64,000 nucleotides of DNA, taken from positions 512,920-576,919 of the forward strand of contig NZ_NMUQ01000002.1 in the NCBI RefSeq assembly GCF_002233675.1. The letters run 5' to 3'. The notes below the pieces were generated by a model. It did not search any database, was not told the DNA's origin, and saw nothing but the letters and a program-made list of their open reading frames with translations. This stretch comes from Paenibacillus herberti. GTDB taxonomy: Bacteria; Bacillota; Bacilli; Paenibacillales; Paenibacillaceae. Shown here piece after piece: positions 15,176 to 24,399 of this stretch. Numbering within the stretch: position 1 is the first letter of the stretch; each line of letters opens with the position of its first letter. The position numbers and the translations under genes are program-made.

Positions 15176-15841
15176 ATGCATCCATCACAGCCCGACTCGC
15201 ATGGCGAAGCTGGCGCCTCGCCAAAGGGCCAAAGCCCGGATCCAGTCAAGCGGGCTCCCGGCCGGCCACGCGCCGAGGGTCACTTGCCCGTTCGTGATCT
15301 CATCTTGAAGACCGCCTCCAATCTGTTCATGGAACAAGGTTATGAGCCCGTTTCACTGAACCAGATCGCTGAGTTATGCGGCGTGACCAAGGCAACGGTT
15401 TATTATCATTTTGACAGCAAGCCGTCTCTGTTCACCGCAGCGGTGACGCGCATGCTGCAGTTTGCTCGCATGGGTACTGAGCGCATCCTGCTCCAGGAAG
15501 GAAGCTTGCGCGAGCGACTGCTTCAAGTAGCGGAGAAGAGGCTCGCTATGGTTCAGCATATTGAATTTGAAGCGCTCATGCGGGAAGCCTCCCACTATCT
15601 CGATTCCGGGCAGCGAACGGCTATTCGGGAGGCCGAGCAGCAGTTGCATGATCTTTTAAGCGATCATTTTGAACGGGCAGTAGCTGATGGAGAAGTCAAA
15701 AAGGGCAATCCTATGTTAATGGCCCATTCGTATACAGCCCTGCTCATGATAGGAAATCGGCAGGCTGCCAAACATATTTATGCTTCAACAAAGGAACTTG
15801 CCCAGCAGATCATGGACATGTTCTGGTCTGGAGTCGCCTAG
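15176..15841 (+). CDS. TetR-family transcriptional regulator
   Basis: This is a 221-residue regulator. An unusual polar extension of about 38 residues (Ser/Pro/Gly/Lys-rich, with RAPGRPRAE) precedes the TetR helix-turn-helix domain: ILKTASNLFMEQGYEPVSL, then NQIAELCGVTKATVYYHFDS at about residues 43-85. The C-terminal ligand domain is all-helical and not assignable to a ligand. Start ATG 15176 has GAAGGAAGA upstream. The histidine kinase begins 6 bp after its stop, and an ABC exporter and an MFS pump follow on the same strand, so it probably controls this export cluster. Confidence 0.88.
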   Translation: MHPSQPDSHGEAGASPKGQSPDPVKRAPGRPRAEGHLPVRDLILKTASNLFMEQGYEPVSLNQIAELCGVTKATVYYHFDSKPSLFTAAVTRMLQFARMGTERILLQEGSLRERLLQVAEKRLAMVQHIEFEALMREASHYLDSGQRTAIREAEQQLHDLLSDHFERAVADGEVKKGNPMLMAHSYTALLMIGNRQAAKHIYASTKELAQQIMDMFWSGVA

Positions 15842-15847
15842 ACGGGG

Positions 15848-18223
15848 ATGGAAAAGAACACAACTACGAGAGCACACCAGGACATTTTCCCAGCAGCCCA
15901 ATCCAAAGAGAGGGATTACGGCATGTCCATCAAACTCAAATTGTCGTTTTTGATCTTTACCGTTGTGACGATTATGCTCAGCCTTAATCTTCTCGTCTTC
16001 TACCTATACTCTAACAGTCAGGGCCGCAACGCGGCCCAGCAGCAGATGTTGGCGGCGGAGGATCAGCTTCGATATGCCCTCAGCCCAACGCTGCGAACCG
16101 GGAATCATATGGACCAAGGCTTGTCCGATCGGCTGCGCGTCGCCTCAATAGCCGCTAGAGCCTTGCTCGGTCCAAAAGCAGAGCTTGTTACCAAGAGTCA
16201 GCTCGAGGAAACTCGCAACAAGCTCGCGCTAGACGATCTTACCTTGATTCAGCCCGAAGGCGATCAACTACACTCCATTCTGTCTACAGCTACCGATTGG
16301 GAGATCAAAGAGCTGTTTCCAGCAGGGGCACCAGAACATAACATTCTCATGCAGCTTTATGAGGATCAGTATGTTTCGCTTCCAGGAGGTATCAGCCTCA
16401 AGGATTACTGGGGTAGCTCGATGTCAACCCAAAATGGATCTCGCGTCATGTCCAGTTATTACTACGACGGTACGATGGATTACATTATCAGCAGCAACTA
16501 TGTCGGAGACAGCTTGATCCAAGGCAGTCCGGCTGAGGGCGACAGTTTAGTGCTGGACGGTGCTACGATGGATATGCCTGGTTTACTTGAGGTCAGCGTG
16601 TTCAACAATGGACTGTTACTTTCACCCTCTGAAGCCGCTGAGGCAAACAGTGTAAGCGACAAAGGCGGCGAACTGAGCCCCACTGCTCTGGAGTTCGGTA
16701 CTTATCGTCTCGTCTCCGATCAGGATTACAGTATGCTTCGCCAGGCTGCCGAAACCCGCCTGAATGTGCTGGACAGCAGAAAGATGAACGGTCGTGACGT
16801 GCTTCGGGGTTATATCCCTTTTACCGTTGATAATATTCGGGATTACGTACTGATCGTCACTTTGGACAAATCTGAATTCAAGCAAGATTCGCGCCAGCAG
16901 TTGATTCTGCTCTTCGCCATCTCGATTATGCTGCTTGTCATGACCGTCATCGTGAGCTACTGGCTGGCCGGAGTCGCGATCCGCAACCTGAAACTAGTCG
17001 TACGCCGCGTCAATCAACTGGCCGCTGGCAACTTCAATCATCCCATCTCTATTCATTCCCGAGATGAGATTGGCGAGCTGGCTTTGAGCGTCAACGTTAT
17101 GGCGAACAGTCTCAATACGTATACGACGCAACTAAAAGATTCCGCAGAGGAGCTGCGCAGCACTAAGGAATACTTGGAATCTTTTTTTGCTTATACACGT
17201 GACGCCATCCATGTTTACACCTTAAACGGACAGCTCATGAGCGCTAATCGAGCTTTTGAGGTGATGCTGGGCTGGCGAGAGCAAGAACTCAAGGGAATTG
17301 GGATCAACCTGCTGCCTCCTGAACAGCTTCAAGATATAGAGCGCATGACCGAAAGTGTGCTGCTCGGAGTCCCTTGGGTGGATGCCGAGACCTGGATGTT
17401 AACAAAGGACGGCACACGTATTGAGGTCAGTACAACTGCTTCGCCAATTCGGGATCAGCATGGAGAAATTATCGCTATTTCTTGCATTACGCGTAATGTG
17501 ACCAGCCGCAAGCAGACCGAGGATTTGCTTCGCCGGACCGAAAAGCTGACGATTGTCGGCCAGCTTGCTGCGGGAGTGGCACATGAAATCCGCAATCCAC
17601 TCACGACGCTGCGCGGTTTTGTGCAGATGCAGTTGAACAGCAAGGTGCTTTCTCCTTATTACCTCAATATCATGCTGTCTGAGCTGGACCGAATCAACTT
17701 TATCGTGAGCGAATTTCTCGTGCTGGCTAAACCTCAGGCGGACCGTTACCAGACCTGTGATCTGAAGCCGATGCTGGAGGATATGGCCGCGCTGCTGGAG
17801 CCGGAAGCTCATATGAACAATGTCCGCGTCAAAATGGATCTGACAAACGGTGTCCCGTTCGTTGTCTGCGAACCTAACCAATTGAAGCAGGTGTTCGTCA
17901 ATGTCATGAAAAATGGCATTGAGGCGATGCCGGAGCAAGGCGGCCGTTTGACCGTTTTACTAAACCAGGACGATTCCGGGATGGCCGTTATCTCTATTCG
18001 TGATGAGGGAATCGGCATTGCCGAGGAGCATTTGCCACGCTTGGGCGAACCGTTTTATACCAGTAAGGAAACGGGCAACGGGCTCGGCCTGATGGTCAGT
18101 CAGCGTATCATCAGCAATCATAGGGGATCGATGACAATCCGCAGCAGCATTGGTGAAGGTACCGAAGTTATTATTCGCCTGCCCGTGAGGGATGAGGAGC
18201 AGCGTCGTTCTTTCCCCGCCTGA
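15848..18223 (+). CDS. Membrane sensor histidine kinase with HAMP and PAS domains
   Basis: A 791-residue kinase. Order of domains: N-terminal transmembrane helix (about 33-52), extracytoplasmic sensor of about 290 residues, second helix (LLFAISIMLLVMTVIVSYWL, about 354-373), HAMP (about 375-430), PAS (about 445-555, SANRAFEVMLGW, ISCITRNVTSRK), HisKA with phospho-histidine in AAGVAHEIRNPLTTLRGFV, and HATPase (NQLKQVFVNVMKNGIEAM, DEGIGI, GNGLGL). The HEIRNPLT box and PAS-kinase layout match the sporulation-kinase (KinA/KinB-like) and AtoS group. No response regulator is adjacent, so it may feed the sporulation phosphorelay or an unlinked partner. The start could also be ATG 15923 (MSIKLKLSFL). 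It lies immediately after the TetR gene. Confidence 0.9.
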   Translation: MEKNTTTRAHQDIFPAAQSKERDYGMSIKLKLSFLIFTVVTIMLSLNLLVFYLYSNSQGRNAAQQQMLAAEDQLRYALSPTLRTGNHMDQGLSDRLRVASIAARALLGPKAELVTKSQLEETRNKLALDDLTLIQPEGDQLHSILSTATDWEIKELFPAGAPEHNILMQLYEDQYVSLPGGISLKDYWGSSMSTQNGSRVMSSYYYDGTMDYIISSNYVGDSLIQGSPAEGDSLVLDGATMDMPGLLEVSVFNNGLLLSPSEAAEANSVSDKGGELSPTALEFGTYRLVSDQDYSMLRQAAETRLNVLDSRKMNGRDVLRGYIPFTVDNIRDYVLIVTLDKSEFKQDSRQQLILLFAISIMLLVMTVIVSYWLAGVAIRNLKLVVRRVNQLAAGNFNHPISIHSRDEIGELALSVNVMANSLNTYTTQLKDSAEELRSTKEYLESFFAYTRDAIHVYTLNGQLMSANRAFEVMLGWREQELKGIGINLLPPEQLQDIERMTESVLLGVPWVDAETWMLTKDGTRIEVSTTASPIRDQHGEIIAISCITRNVTSRKQTEDLLRRTEKLTIVGQLAAGVAHEIRNPLTTLRGFVQMQLNSKVLSPYYLNIMLSELDRINFIVSEFLVLAKPQADRYQTCDLKPMLEDMAALLEPEAHMNNVRVKMDLTNGVPFVVCEPNQLKQVFVNVMKNGIEAMPEQGGRLTVLLNQDDSGMAVISIRDEGIGIAEEHLPRLGEPFYTSKETGNGLGLMVSQRIISNHRGSMTIRSSIGEGTEVIIRLPVRDEEQRRSFPA

Positions 18224-18288
18224 CCGAATGATTCCACCGCTTCCCAGGATCATGAACCTGGGAGGCGAACGCCGGGAGGTTAAATGCC

Positions 18289-20115
18289 ATGAAAACATCC
18301 AAAAGGACGGCTGCAAAGTCTGCAGAGGCGAAAACAAAAGCCCCTCTCTGGCCTATGTTCAGCCGTCTTTTCCTGCATGTCCGGGGACAATGGCCGCTGC
18401 TGCTGGCAGCCTGGGCCGCAACGGGCTGCATCGCAGCCTTACAGTTCGTCATCCCCCGTCTGACACAATATGCTATCGATCATGTCATACCTAAAAGCGA
18501 CTATAACATGCTGCTGCCCATCGCTGGAGGCGTGATGCTCACCGCCGTGCTGCTTGGTGTATTCGGTTATACCAGTAGTTATGCCTTTGCCAAAGTTGGG
18601 CAACGAACCGTACTGGATATCCGCACATCGCTGTACCGTCATTTGCAAAGCCTGGATATGGCTTACTTCGACCGCAAACGAACCGGCGAGCTCATGTCGC
18701 GTGTTACGAGTGATGTTAATCAGTTGCAGCAGATGGTCAGTGCGGGCACGATGGGTATTTTGACCGATGCCGTCACGTTCATTGCAATTGCTTGTTTCAT
18801 GCTCTACCAAAATGTGCAATTAACCGCCGTGCTGCTTGCCCTGTTCCCGCTGATGCTGCTGGCCGCCCGTCTGTATGGAGGCAAGCTGCGCAGCAGTTAT
18901 CGGAATGTGCAGGAGACGGTGGCTGACATGAGCGGCCAGCTGCAGGACAGTCTCTCTCAGATCCGGCTCGTCAAAACATTCGCCGCCGAAGAACGCGAGA
19001 ACACCCGCTTCGCCGAGCTAGGCGAAGCCAACAAAGAGGCCAATCTGGCCGCTACGCGCTTCTCGGCGCTGTTCGGACCGGCAATTGACCTGCTGCAGTA
19101 CGTCGGCATGGCGTTTGTACTTGCTTTTGGCTCCTGGCAAGCGATGCGCGGTAACGGTGAGATGACTGCCGGCTCCATGGTCGCCTATTTGGCCTATTTA
19201 CGCTTACTGCAAAATCCGGTACGCCGTTTCAGTCGGCTTATGAGCACGATGCAACAATCCGCGGCCGCTTACGACCGTATTATTGAGACAATGAACACCA
19301 GCCCTCAGGTCGCAGACCGCGATGGAGCCAGAGAGCTGCATGTGGGAACTGGGGAAGTTGTTTTCAAAGAAGTTACCTTTGGCTACGGTGATCCTTCTAA
19401 AGATTCTCCCTTGTTGTGCCGCTTCAATCTCGTGTTGCAGCCCGGAAAAACAACTGCACTCGTCGGCTCATCCGGAGCAGGTAAGTCCACGCTCGCCCAT
19501 CTGCTGCTGCGCTATTATGACGTATGGGATGGAGCAATCTCCGTTGACGGTATGGACTTGCGGGAAGTAACGCAAGCTTCGCTGCGCCGCCGAATCGGCA
19601 TTGTAACGCAAGAGACGATGCTGCGCAGCGGTTCGGTCAGGGAAAATCTGCTGTACGGCCGTCCGGAGGCCAGCGAGGATGAGCTTTTGCAAGCCGCTAA
19701 GGCAGCTTGCGCACATGAGTTTATCGAAGCGTTGCCGTCAGGTTATGACACCGAAATTGGCGAACGGGGCGTCCGTCTCTCCGGCGGCCAAAAACAGCGG
19801 CTGTCCATCGCCAGAGCGCTGCTCGCCAACCCTGCCATTATTTTATTGGATGAAGCAACGGCGTCGCTTGATACAGAATCCGAAGCGCTTATTCAACAAG
19901 CACTCCAAACACTGCTCCATGGACGCACCTGTCTCGTAATCGCCCACCGGCTGTCCACCGTCCGCAGCGCCGATCGCATCGTCGTACTTGAAGGAGGCCG
20001 ACTGATTGAAAGCGGCAACCATGAGGAGCTGCTGGAACATGGCGGCCGTTACCGCAGTCTGTACGAGCGGCAGTTCCCCCAAGGAAAGCAGACGGAGATT
20101 CCGCATGAAACCTGA
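18289..20115 (+). CDS. ABC exporter, fused TMD-NBD half transporter
   Basis: This 608-residue type IV ABC exporter is expected to act as a homodimer pumping lipids, drugs or peptides outward. It has six transmembrane helices in residues about 35-320 and then the nucleotide-binding domain with Walker A GSSGAGKST, Q-loop IVTQETMLRSGSV, signature LSGGQKQR, Walker B IILLDEATASLD and the H-loop in IAHRLSTV; all catalytic residues are intact. Start ATG 18289 follows GGGAGGTTAAATGCC. It is 66 bp downstream of the histidine kinase and 77 bp upstream of an MFS pump. It resembles BmrA/MsbA-type multidrug exporters, and the substrate is unknown. Confidence 0.92.
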   Translation: MKTSKRTAAKSAEAKTKAPLWPMFSRLFLHVRGQWPLLLAAWAATGCIAALQFVIPRLTQYAIDHVIPKSDYNMLLPIAGGVMLTAVLLGVFGYTSSYAFAKVGQRTVLDIRTSLYRHLQSLDMAYFDRKRTGELMSRVTSDVNQLQQMVSAGTMGILTDAVTFIAIACFMLYQNVQLTAVLLALFPLMLLAARLYGGKLRSSYRNVQETVADMSGQLQDSLSQIRLVKTFAAEERENTRFAELGEANKEANLAATRFSALFGPAIDLLQYVGMAFVLAFGSWQAMRGNGEMTAGSMVAYLAYLRLLQNPVRRFSRLMSTMQQSAAAYDRIIETMNTSPQVADRDGARELHVGTGEVVFKEVTFGYGDPSKDSPLLCRFNLVLQPGKTTALVGSSGAGKSTLAHLLLRYYDVWDGAISVDGMDLREVTQASLRRRIGIVTQETMLRSGSVRENLLYGRPEASEDELLQAAKAACAHEFIEALPSGYDTEIGERGVRLSGGQKQRLSIARALLANPAIILLDEATASLDTESEALIQQALQTLLHGRTCLVIAHRLSTVRSADRIVVLEGGRLIESGNHEELLEHGGRYRSLYERQFPQGKQTEIPHET

Positions 20116-20191
20116 CAATCTGTAGCATAGTATCGGGGTAGCAATCTGTCATGAGATAATCCAAGGACTAGAAAGGTGCCGGTGAATTCCT

Positions 20192-21478
20192 TTGAAACAC
20201 CTTCAGTCAGACGAACACGGAAAAAAGGCTGCTCTGCTCGCCCTTGCCTCCGTGCCGCTTATCATGACCTTGGGGAATTCCATGCTTATTCCTATTCTTC
20301 CCGGCATTCAGGCGGCTCTCGGTATTACATCGCTGCAATCCAGCCTGCTGATTACGGTCTACTCGGTCATGGCCATTCTGCTCATCCCCATTGCCGGTTA
20401 CTTATCCGATCGGGTCGGACGACGCAAAGTCATTCTTCCCAGCTTAGTGCTAGCCGGTGCGGGCGGGGCTCTGTGCGGCTGGGCCAGCAATCTTGGCGAT
20501 TCCGCCTTCAGCTTGATTTTGGCAGGGCGGATGCTGCAGGGGATAGGCGCCGCAGGAGCTATGCCGATCGTACTTCCACTGGTTGGCGACATGTTCCGCA
20601 GCGAAGAGCAGGTCAGTGCTGGCCTCGGACTGATTGAGACGGCCAATACATTTGGCAAAGTGCTCAGTCCCATCGCCGGATCAGCCCTAGCTCTGCTGGC
20701 TTGGCAAGCTCCTTTTTGGGCCGTTCCTATCCTATGCACAATCTCCATCGCGCTGCTCCTCCTGCTTGTTGGCAATCCAACGGGGAAGAAGGTCAACCCG
20801 CCCACTCCTCGAGTGTTTTTCCATAAGGTGATGGAGCTATACAAGGAGAACGCTCGCTGGTTGACCGCGCTGTTCATCATCGGCGCTCTGGCGATGTTCA
20901 TATTGTTTGGCCTGCTTTTTTATTTATCGGAAACGTTGGAGGGGACTCACCGGCTAAAGGGAATTGTCAAAGGTCTTGTGCTGGCGGTACCGCTCGCACT
21001 GTTATGTTCCGCCTCCTTTGCGGCAGGCAAGCTGATCGGGCAACGCAAATCGGCGATGAAATGGACCATCACCGCCGGATTTATTCTCGCGGCGGCCAGC
21101 ATCGCCGCTTGCCTCGCTTTCGAGGCGACTGCTATACGCGTCGCCTGGCTAAGCGCCGCAGGGCTTGGCATCGGCGCCGCCCTGCCCTGCCTTGATGCCT
21201 TCATCACCGAAGGCATCGCCAAAGAGGAGCGGGGCACGATCACCTCCCTCTACAGCAGCATGCGCTTCGTCGGCGTGGCGGCCGGACCGCCCACCGCCTC
21301 GCTGCTGCTGAGGGGCTCCGTGCCCCTGCTCCTGGGGGTGATGGCCGCCTGCGCAACGGCGGCCGGCCTGCTTGCGCTGTTGCTGCTCCGGCCCGGGCAG
21401 CAACAGCAACGCGAGCTCCAGCGCGCGGCCTATGCCGCCGCGCGCCAGGCGCGCCGGGGACGATCCGGCGCGCGATAG
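20192..21478 (+). CDS. MFS transporter (DHA1-type efflux)
   Basis: This 428-residue twelve-helix major facilitator has the DHA1 motifs GYLSDRVGRR (loop 2-3) and an antiporter-like GLIETANTFGKVLSPIAGS in the fifth helix. The start is a TTG at 20192 with AAAGGTG about 13 bp upstream. The C-terminal tail after the last helix is Arg/Gln-rich and coded by very G+C-rich DNA. It is the last gene of the TetR/kinase/ABC/MFS cluster. Bacillibactin- and drug-exporter-like MFS proteins are similar, but the substrate is not readable. Confidence 0.88.
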   Translation: MKHLQSDEHGKKAALLALASVPLIMTLGNSMLIPILPGIQAALGITSLQSSLLITVYSVMAILLIPIAGYLSDRVGRRKVILPSLVLAGAGGALCGWASNLGDSAFSLILAGRMLQGIGAAGAMPIVLPLVGDMFRSEEQVSAGLGLIETANTFGKVLSPIAGSALALLAWQAPFWAVPILCTISIALLLLLVGNPTGKKVNPPTPRVFFHKVMELYKENARWLTALFIIGALAMFILFGLLFYLSETLEGTHRLKGIVKGLVLAVPLALLCSASFAAGKLIGQRKSAMKWTITAGFILAAASIAACLAFEATAIRVAWLSAAGLGIGAALPCLDAFITEGIAKEERGTITSLYSSMRFVGVAAGPPTASLLLRGSVPLLLGVMAACATAAGLLALLLLRPGQQQQRELQRAAYAAARQARRGRSGAR

Positions 21479-21506
21479 CAGGCGCGCTGCGCCGCGCTTA
21501 TCAGTC

Positions 21507-21596
21507 CACTGGCGGTTACATCGCCAGTGAAAAGATGCGGCAATCGCAACGCAGCGCTTTCTGCTCCCGATAATGAGAAGATTCTGCAATCGCAAC
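21507..21596. repeat. Hairpin plus 46-bp-period direct repeat after the MFS gene
   Basis: CACTGGCG and CGCCAGTG form a hairpin at 21507-21529. It is followed by two imperfect copies of a 21-bp sequence ending GCAATCGCAAC (21530-21550 and 21576-21596). No T-run follows the hairpin, so it is not a clear terminator. Confidence 0.4.
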
Positions 21597-21762
21597 TCTT
21601 TGTTCGCGAATCAAATAACTTGAAAAACGAAATCATCTGCATGGGTAAAGATCCAAGCGGATGATGAATTTCTACTCATCATTTGGGATGTATTTCCTGG
21701 AAGCGGCCGGCCATCCAAAAAAACTGCTGAAACCTACACGAAATGAAGTTACATCAGCAAAG

Positions 21763-21807
21763 CGGGAGGGAACTGAGCTACACTCCGTTTCCTCCCGTCT
21801 TTTTTTA
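21763..21807 (+). terminator. Intrinsic terminator, about 290 bp after the MFS gene
   Basis: Stem GCGGGAGG.AAC with GTTTCCTCCCG, followed by TCTTTTTTT. No gene ends directly before it, so either the MFS transcript extends this far or a small RNA ends here. Confidence 0.75.
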
Positions 21808-22177
21808 AAAATTCCTATCGTATTATCGCTTTCAACACTAGCAAAACTCAGAATCAGAACCCCTCAGCTCGATTATTCTGTACTAACGGAACTGAGCGAC
21901 GTTTTCTCATACAATCGTCCAAAGGGAGCATTCCTTCCATTCGTTTCAGCACTTCAGCATCTTCGAGCCATAGCTCCAGGAGCAACAAATGATTTTTTTT
22001 GCAACTTTCCAAACGCTCGATTCCCCTCAGAATAACAATTCTTTTCAAATGAAGTTGTGTTTCATTATATTCCATTTTTAAGCGATGCCTTGGAGAAAGT
22101 TTGTAGACTTGAGTCTATGATCAATAGCTAATATCGAAAACTATTATGTAAACGAATACTAAAGGGAGATGCGAGCC
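21808..22177. other. A+T-rich intergenic stretch with no supported gene
   Basis: There is no convincing coding sequence. A minus-strand 73-codon frame (21854-22075) reads as helical and charged but lacks a good ribosome binding site. A plus-strand frame (21661-22035) runs straight through the terminator and is rejected. The base composition drops here, as in the following gene. Confidence 0.35.
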
Positions 22178-22687
22178 ATGATTAATAATAAAATGAAAAT
22201 ACTCATCTCATCCCTATTTATAATGTGTCTATTGGCATTCGGAGCACTTTTAATCTTTAATTATTCAATTACCGGGATTTTAAAAAAGCACGGAATCAGT
22301 AAAGATGAAATCAGACTAACGATGGAGAAAACGCAGTTTCGTTTTTATCTATACGAGAAGAAAAGCGGGGCAAAATCACAATTGGGTATACTGACAATGC
22401 ATAAAGAAAAAGACCAATTATTTTGGAGTTTTTACAATGATTCCAATTTAATTGATAGTGGTGAACGAGAAATTGTGAAGACGTTTTTCCCGACAATAGA
22501 AAATGGAATTCTAGTTTCGCATTCCGTTTGGGGAGGATATCTAAATAAGGCCGTGTCTAAAGTTAATCTTCGCTCTACGAATGGAGAAATCTTTTCTGCT
22601 GAGTTAATTTTTACAGCTGCAGATGGGAGTACCTATTTCATGCATGATCTTGGAAATAACGATAACCAGATTGAGATTGCCGATTAG
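22178..22687 (+). CDS. Membrane-anchored protein of unknown function, A+T-rich
   Basis: This 169-residue protein has an N-terminal transmembrane or signal-anchor helix (ILISSLFIMCLLAFGALLIF, about residues 7-26) and a polar extracytoplasmic domain of about 140 residues with alternating strands (FRFYLYEKKSG, LFWSFYNDSN, SAELIFTAADGSTYFMHDLG). I chose ATG 22178, which has AAGGGAG nine bases upstream; the ATG at 22169 lies too close to that site. I do not recognise the family. Its DNA is clearly richer in A+T than the neighbouring genes, which suggests separate acquisition. It stands alone, between a gene-free stretch and its own terminator. Confidence 0.7.
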   Translation: MINNKMKILISSLFIMCLLAFGALLIFNYSITGILKKHGISKDEIRLTMEKTQFRFYLYEKKSGAKSQLGILTMHKEKDQLFWSFYNDSNLIDSGEREIVKTFFPTIENGILVSHSVWGGYLNKAVSKVNLRSTNGEIFSAELIFTAADGSTYFMHDLGNNDNQIEIAD

Positions 22688-22702
22688 TACGCAGACATAT
22701 TA

Positions 22703-22739
22703 AAAAGTACCCGAAGCCTCGAGCGGCTCCGGGTACTTT
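22703..22739 (+). terminator. Terminator after the A+T-rich membrane protein gene
   Basis: Stem AAAGTACCCG with CGGGTACTTT and a nested AGCC..GGCT hairpin, 15 bp after the stop codon. Confidence 0.75.
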
Positions 22740-22941
22740 GCTACATCTTGCAGTTCATTCCAACATTGATCGAGCCGCCCCAGAAGCAGGGCAGCTACTC
22801 CATGTGCATGTATTAGTTTGATCTGCTTGAACAGAGATTCCTCGTGGCGCATCAATCAAATTACAAGCGACTGGCGCACCTCGCCCATAGTGCCTCTCAG
22901 GCTAGTCGCCTAGCCGCCCAGCCAATTAATACGCCGTGACG

Positions 22942-23982
22942 TTACAGCTCAATAACCCGCTTCTCCCGAGCGCTCCGCTGAGCCGCTTCAATCAGCCGGA
23001 TAACGCCGAGTGCATCCCGAGGCTCTACCGGCAGCGGGTCCCCGTCACGAATCGCGGCGGCGACGCCCCGATAGAACTTTTCGTAACTGCCCGGCAGCGT
23101 ATCTACCTTCGTGCACACGGTAAGATCCCCGACCGCCGTTGTCAGCTCGCCATAACATTCCGCCTTGTCCGCTCCCCATTCTGAGTCTCCGGGGTGCAAC
23201 CCAGCTTTGAGCTGGTCCTCCTGCGGGTCGAGGCCGTATTTGATGAAGCTGCCCAGGTCGCCATGCACCATAAAGCGCGGCCCGGCCTGGCGTACAAGCG
23301 TACCCGCCCGCAAAATCGCACGCGACTGCGGGTAACCGAGTACCAAATGGAAATAATCGACGGATACCGCGCCTTCCCGATCAAGCCTGAGGTCCCCCCA
23401 GATCCAGTCCGGCATGCCCAGCACCTGTACCGCCTGGTCGATCAAATGAGAGCCAAGATCGTACAAGATGCCGGAACCCGGCAGCGCCTGCTCCCTCCAA
23501 GCCGACTCGCCTTCCACCTCCGGTGAGTAGCGGTCGTAGTGCGCCTCATATACAGACACGCGACCTATCGCACCGGAAGCAAGTACTTGATTGACCGTCA
23601 AAAAGTCATTGTCCCAGCGGCGGTTATGGAAAACACTGAGCTTAACACCCCTGTCCCGCGCCAGCGCGATCAGCTCCTCCGCTTCCGCCGCCGTATTGGT
23701 GAACGGCTTTTCGACCACGACATGTTTACCGGCCAGAATGGCCTTGCGCGCATGCTCATAATGAAGCGTGTTCGGGCTGGCGACGACAACCAGCTCCACA
23801 TCGCTGCCAAGCAGCGACTCCACATCCTCGTACACTTCAACCCCGCTAAAGTCCTCCCGAACCTTCTCCATTTGGGAAGTGACCACTCCGGTCAGCTTCA
23901 GCCCTTCCTCCGCCGCAATCAGCGGCGCGTGAAACACTGAGCCCGACAGCCCGTATCCGATCAAACCCGTTGGAATTCCCAT
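22942..23982 (-). CDS. iolW: Gfo/Idh/MocA oxidoreductase, IolW (scyllo-inositol dehydrogenase) type
   Basis: This 346-residue NAD(P)-dependent sugar or cyclitol dehydrogenase has an N-terminal Rossmann fold (GLIGYGLSGSVFHAPL), the conserved EKPFTN (Lys in EKP), and the C-terminal domain with HNRRWDNDFLTV, LYDLGSHLIDQAVQVLGMP, VDYFHLVLGY and FIKYGLDPQEDQL. These segments are close to B. subtilis YvaA/IolW as I recall it, an NADP-dependent scyllo-inositol dehydrogenase. The catalytic Asp/His pair (DLGSHLID) is intact. It stands alone, with no other inositol genes in the window, so substrate is uncertain. The start ATG 23982 has GGAGGGAATAAC upstream. Confidence 0.85.
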   Translation of the reverse strand: MGIPTGLIGYGLSGSVFHAPLIAAEEGLKLTGVVTSQMEKVREDFSGVEVYEDVESLLGSDVELVVVASPNTLHYEHARKAILAGKHVVVEKPFTNTAAEAEELIALARDRGVKLSVFHNRRWDNDFLTVNQVLASGAIGRVSVYEAHYDRYSPEVEGESAWREQALPGSGILYDLGSHLIDQAVQVLGMPDWIWGDLRLDREGAVSVDYFHLVLGYPQSRAILRAGTLVRQAGPRFMVHGDLGSFIKYGLDPQEDQLKAGLHPGDSEWGADKAECYGELTTAVGDLTVCTKVDTLPGSYEKFYRGVAAAIRDGDPLPVEPRDALGVIRLIEAAQRSAREKRVIEL

Positions 23983-24235
23983 CTGTTATTCCCTCCGTTT
24001 GCAAGTTCCCGATAAGCGCATCCTGCTTGCATCATTCTATAACCTTACCCCTTTTGCCTGGGAGAGAAACGATTGTTACATATTGGTGACTGAACGCTAT
24101 TCGCCGCAAATTGTTCGTTTGTTATAAATCTGCGCCTTTAAAGGCTATAGTAAAATAAAAGCATGAAGCTCGATATGAATGAGCGGATGTTGGGCATTTA
24201 TTTGGCCTGCATCTCTTAACTAGAGGAGTGATTCG

Positions 24236-24322
24236 ATGAATTCCCCAGGTAAATTACTGATTGCGGCTTTCCTGTTTACAGCGGTGTTAGTAGCGGTTTT
24301 GTACTATTGGGTCTATGGCTAA
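24236..24322 (+). CDS. 28-residue single-helix membrane peptide
   Basis: A tiny open frame encodes MNSPGKLLIAAFLFTA followed by VLVAVLYYWVYG. Nearly all of it is one transmembrane helix (about residues 6-26). The ribosome binding site AGAGGAGTG lies five bases before the ATG, so translation is likely. A possible TATAGT -10 lies about 80 bp upstream. It sits between the IolW-like gene and the atypical response regulator, both on the other strand, so it is monocistronic. I do not recognise it. Peptides of this size often assist larger membrane complexes, but no partner is evident. Confidence 0.55.
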   Translation: MNSPGKLLIAAFLFTAVLVAVLYYWVYG

Positions 24323-24341
24323 CATAGGTCTGCGCCGGCTC

Positions 24342-24372
24342 AAAAAAATAAACCGCCGCATCCGCGACGGTT
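24342..24372 (-). terminator. Terminator of the atypical response regulator gene
   Basis: On the minus strand the stem AACCGTCGC/GCGGCGGTT (one mismatch) with loop GGAT is followed by TATTTTTTT. Confidence 0.75.
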
Positions 24373-24399
24373 CTTACATAACCTCTATTCGGTAGCGGC

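Noticed and set aside
14950..15249. Minus-strand open frame of 99 codons before and into the TetR gene
   Set aside because: It overlaps the 5' end of a well-supported gene on the other strand, lacks a ribosome binding site and has no recognisable family features.
21661..22035. Plus-strand open frame of 124 codons
   Set aside because: It runs through a clear intrinsic terminator (21763-21807) and reads like non-coding A+T-rich DNA.
21854..22075. Minus-strand 73-codon frame reading as a charged helical protein
   Set aside because: No good ribosome binding site, no family, isolated in a gene-free stretch; coding is possible but not supported enough to list.
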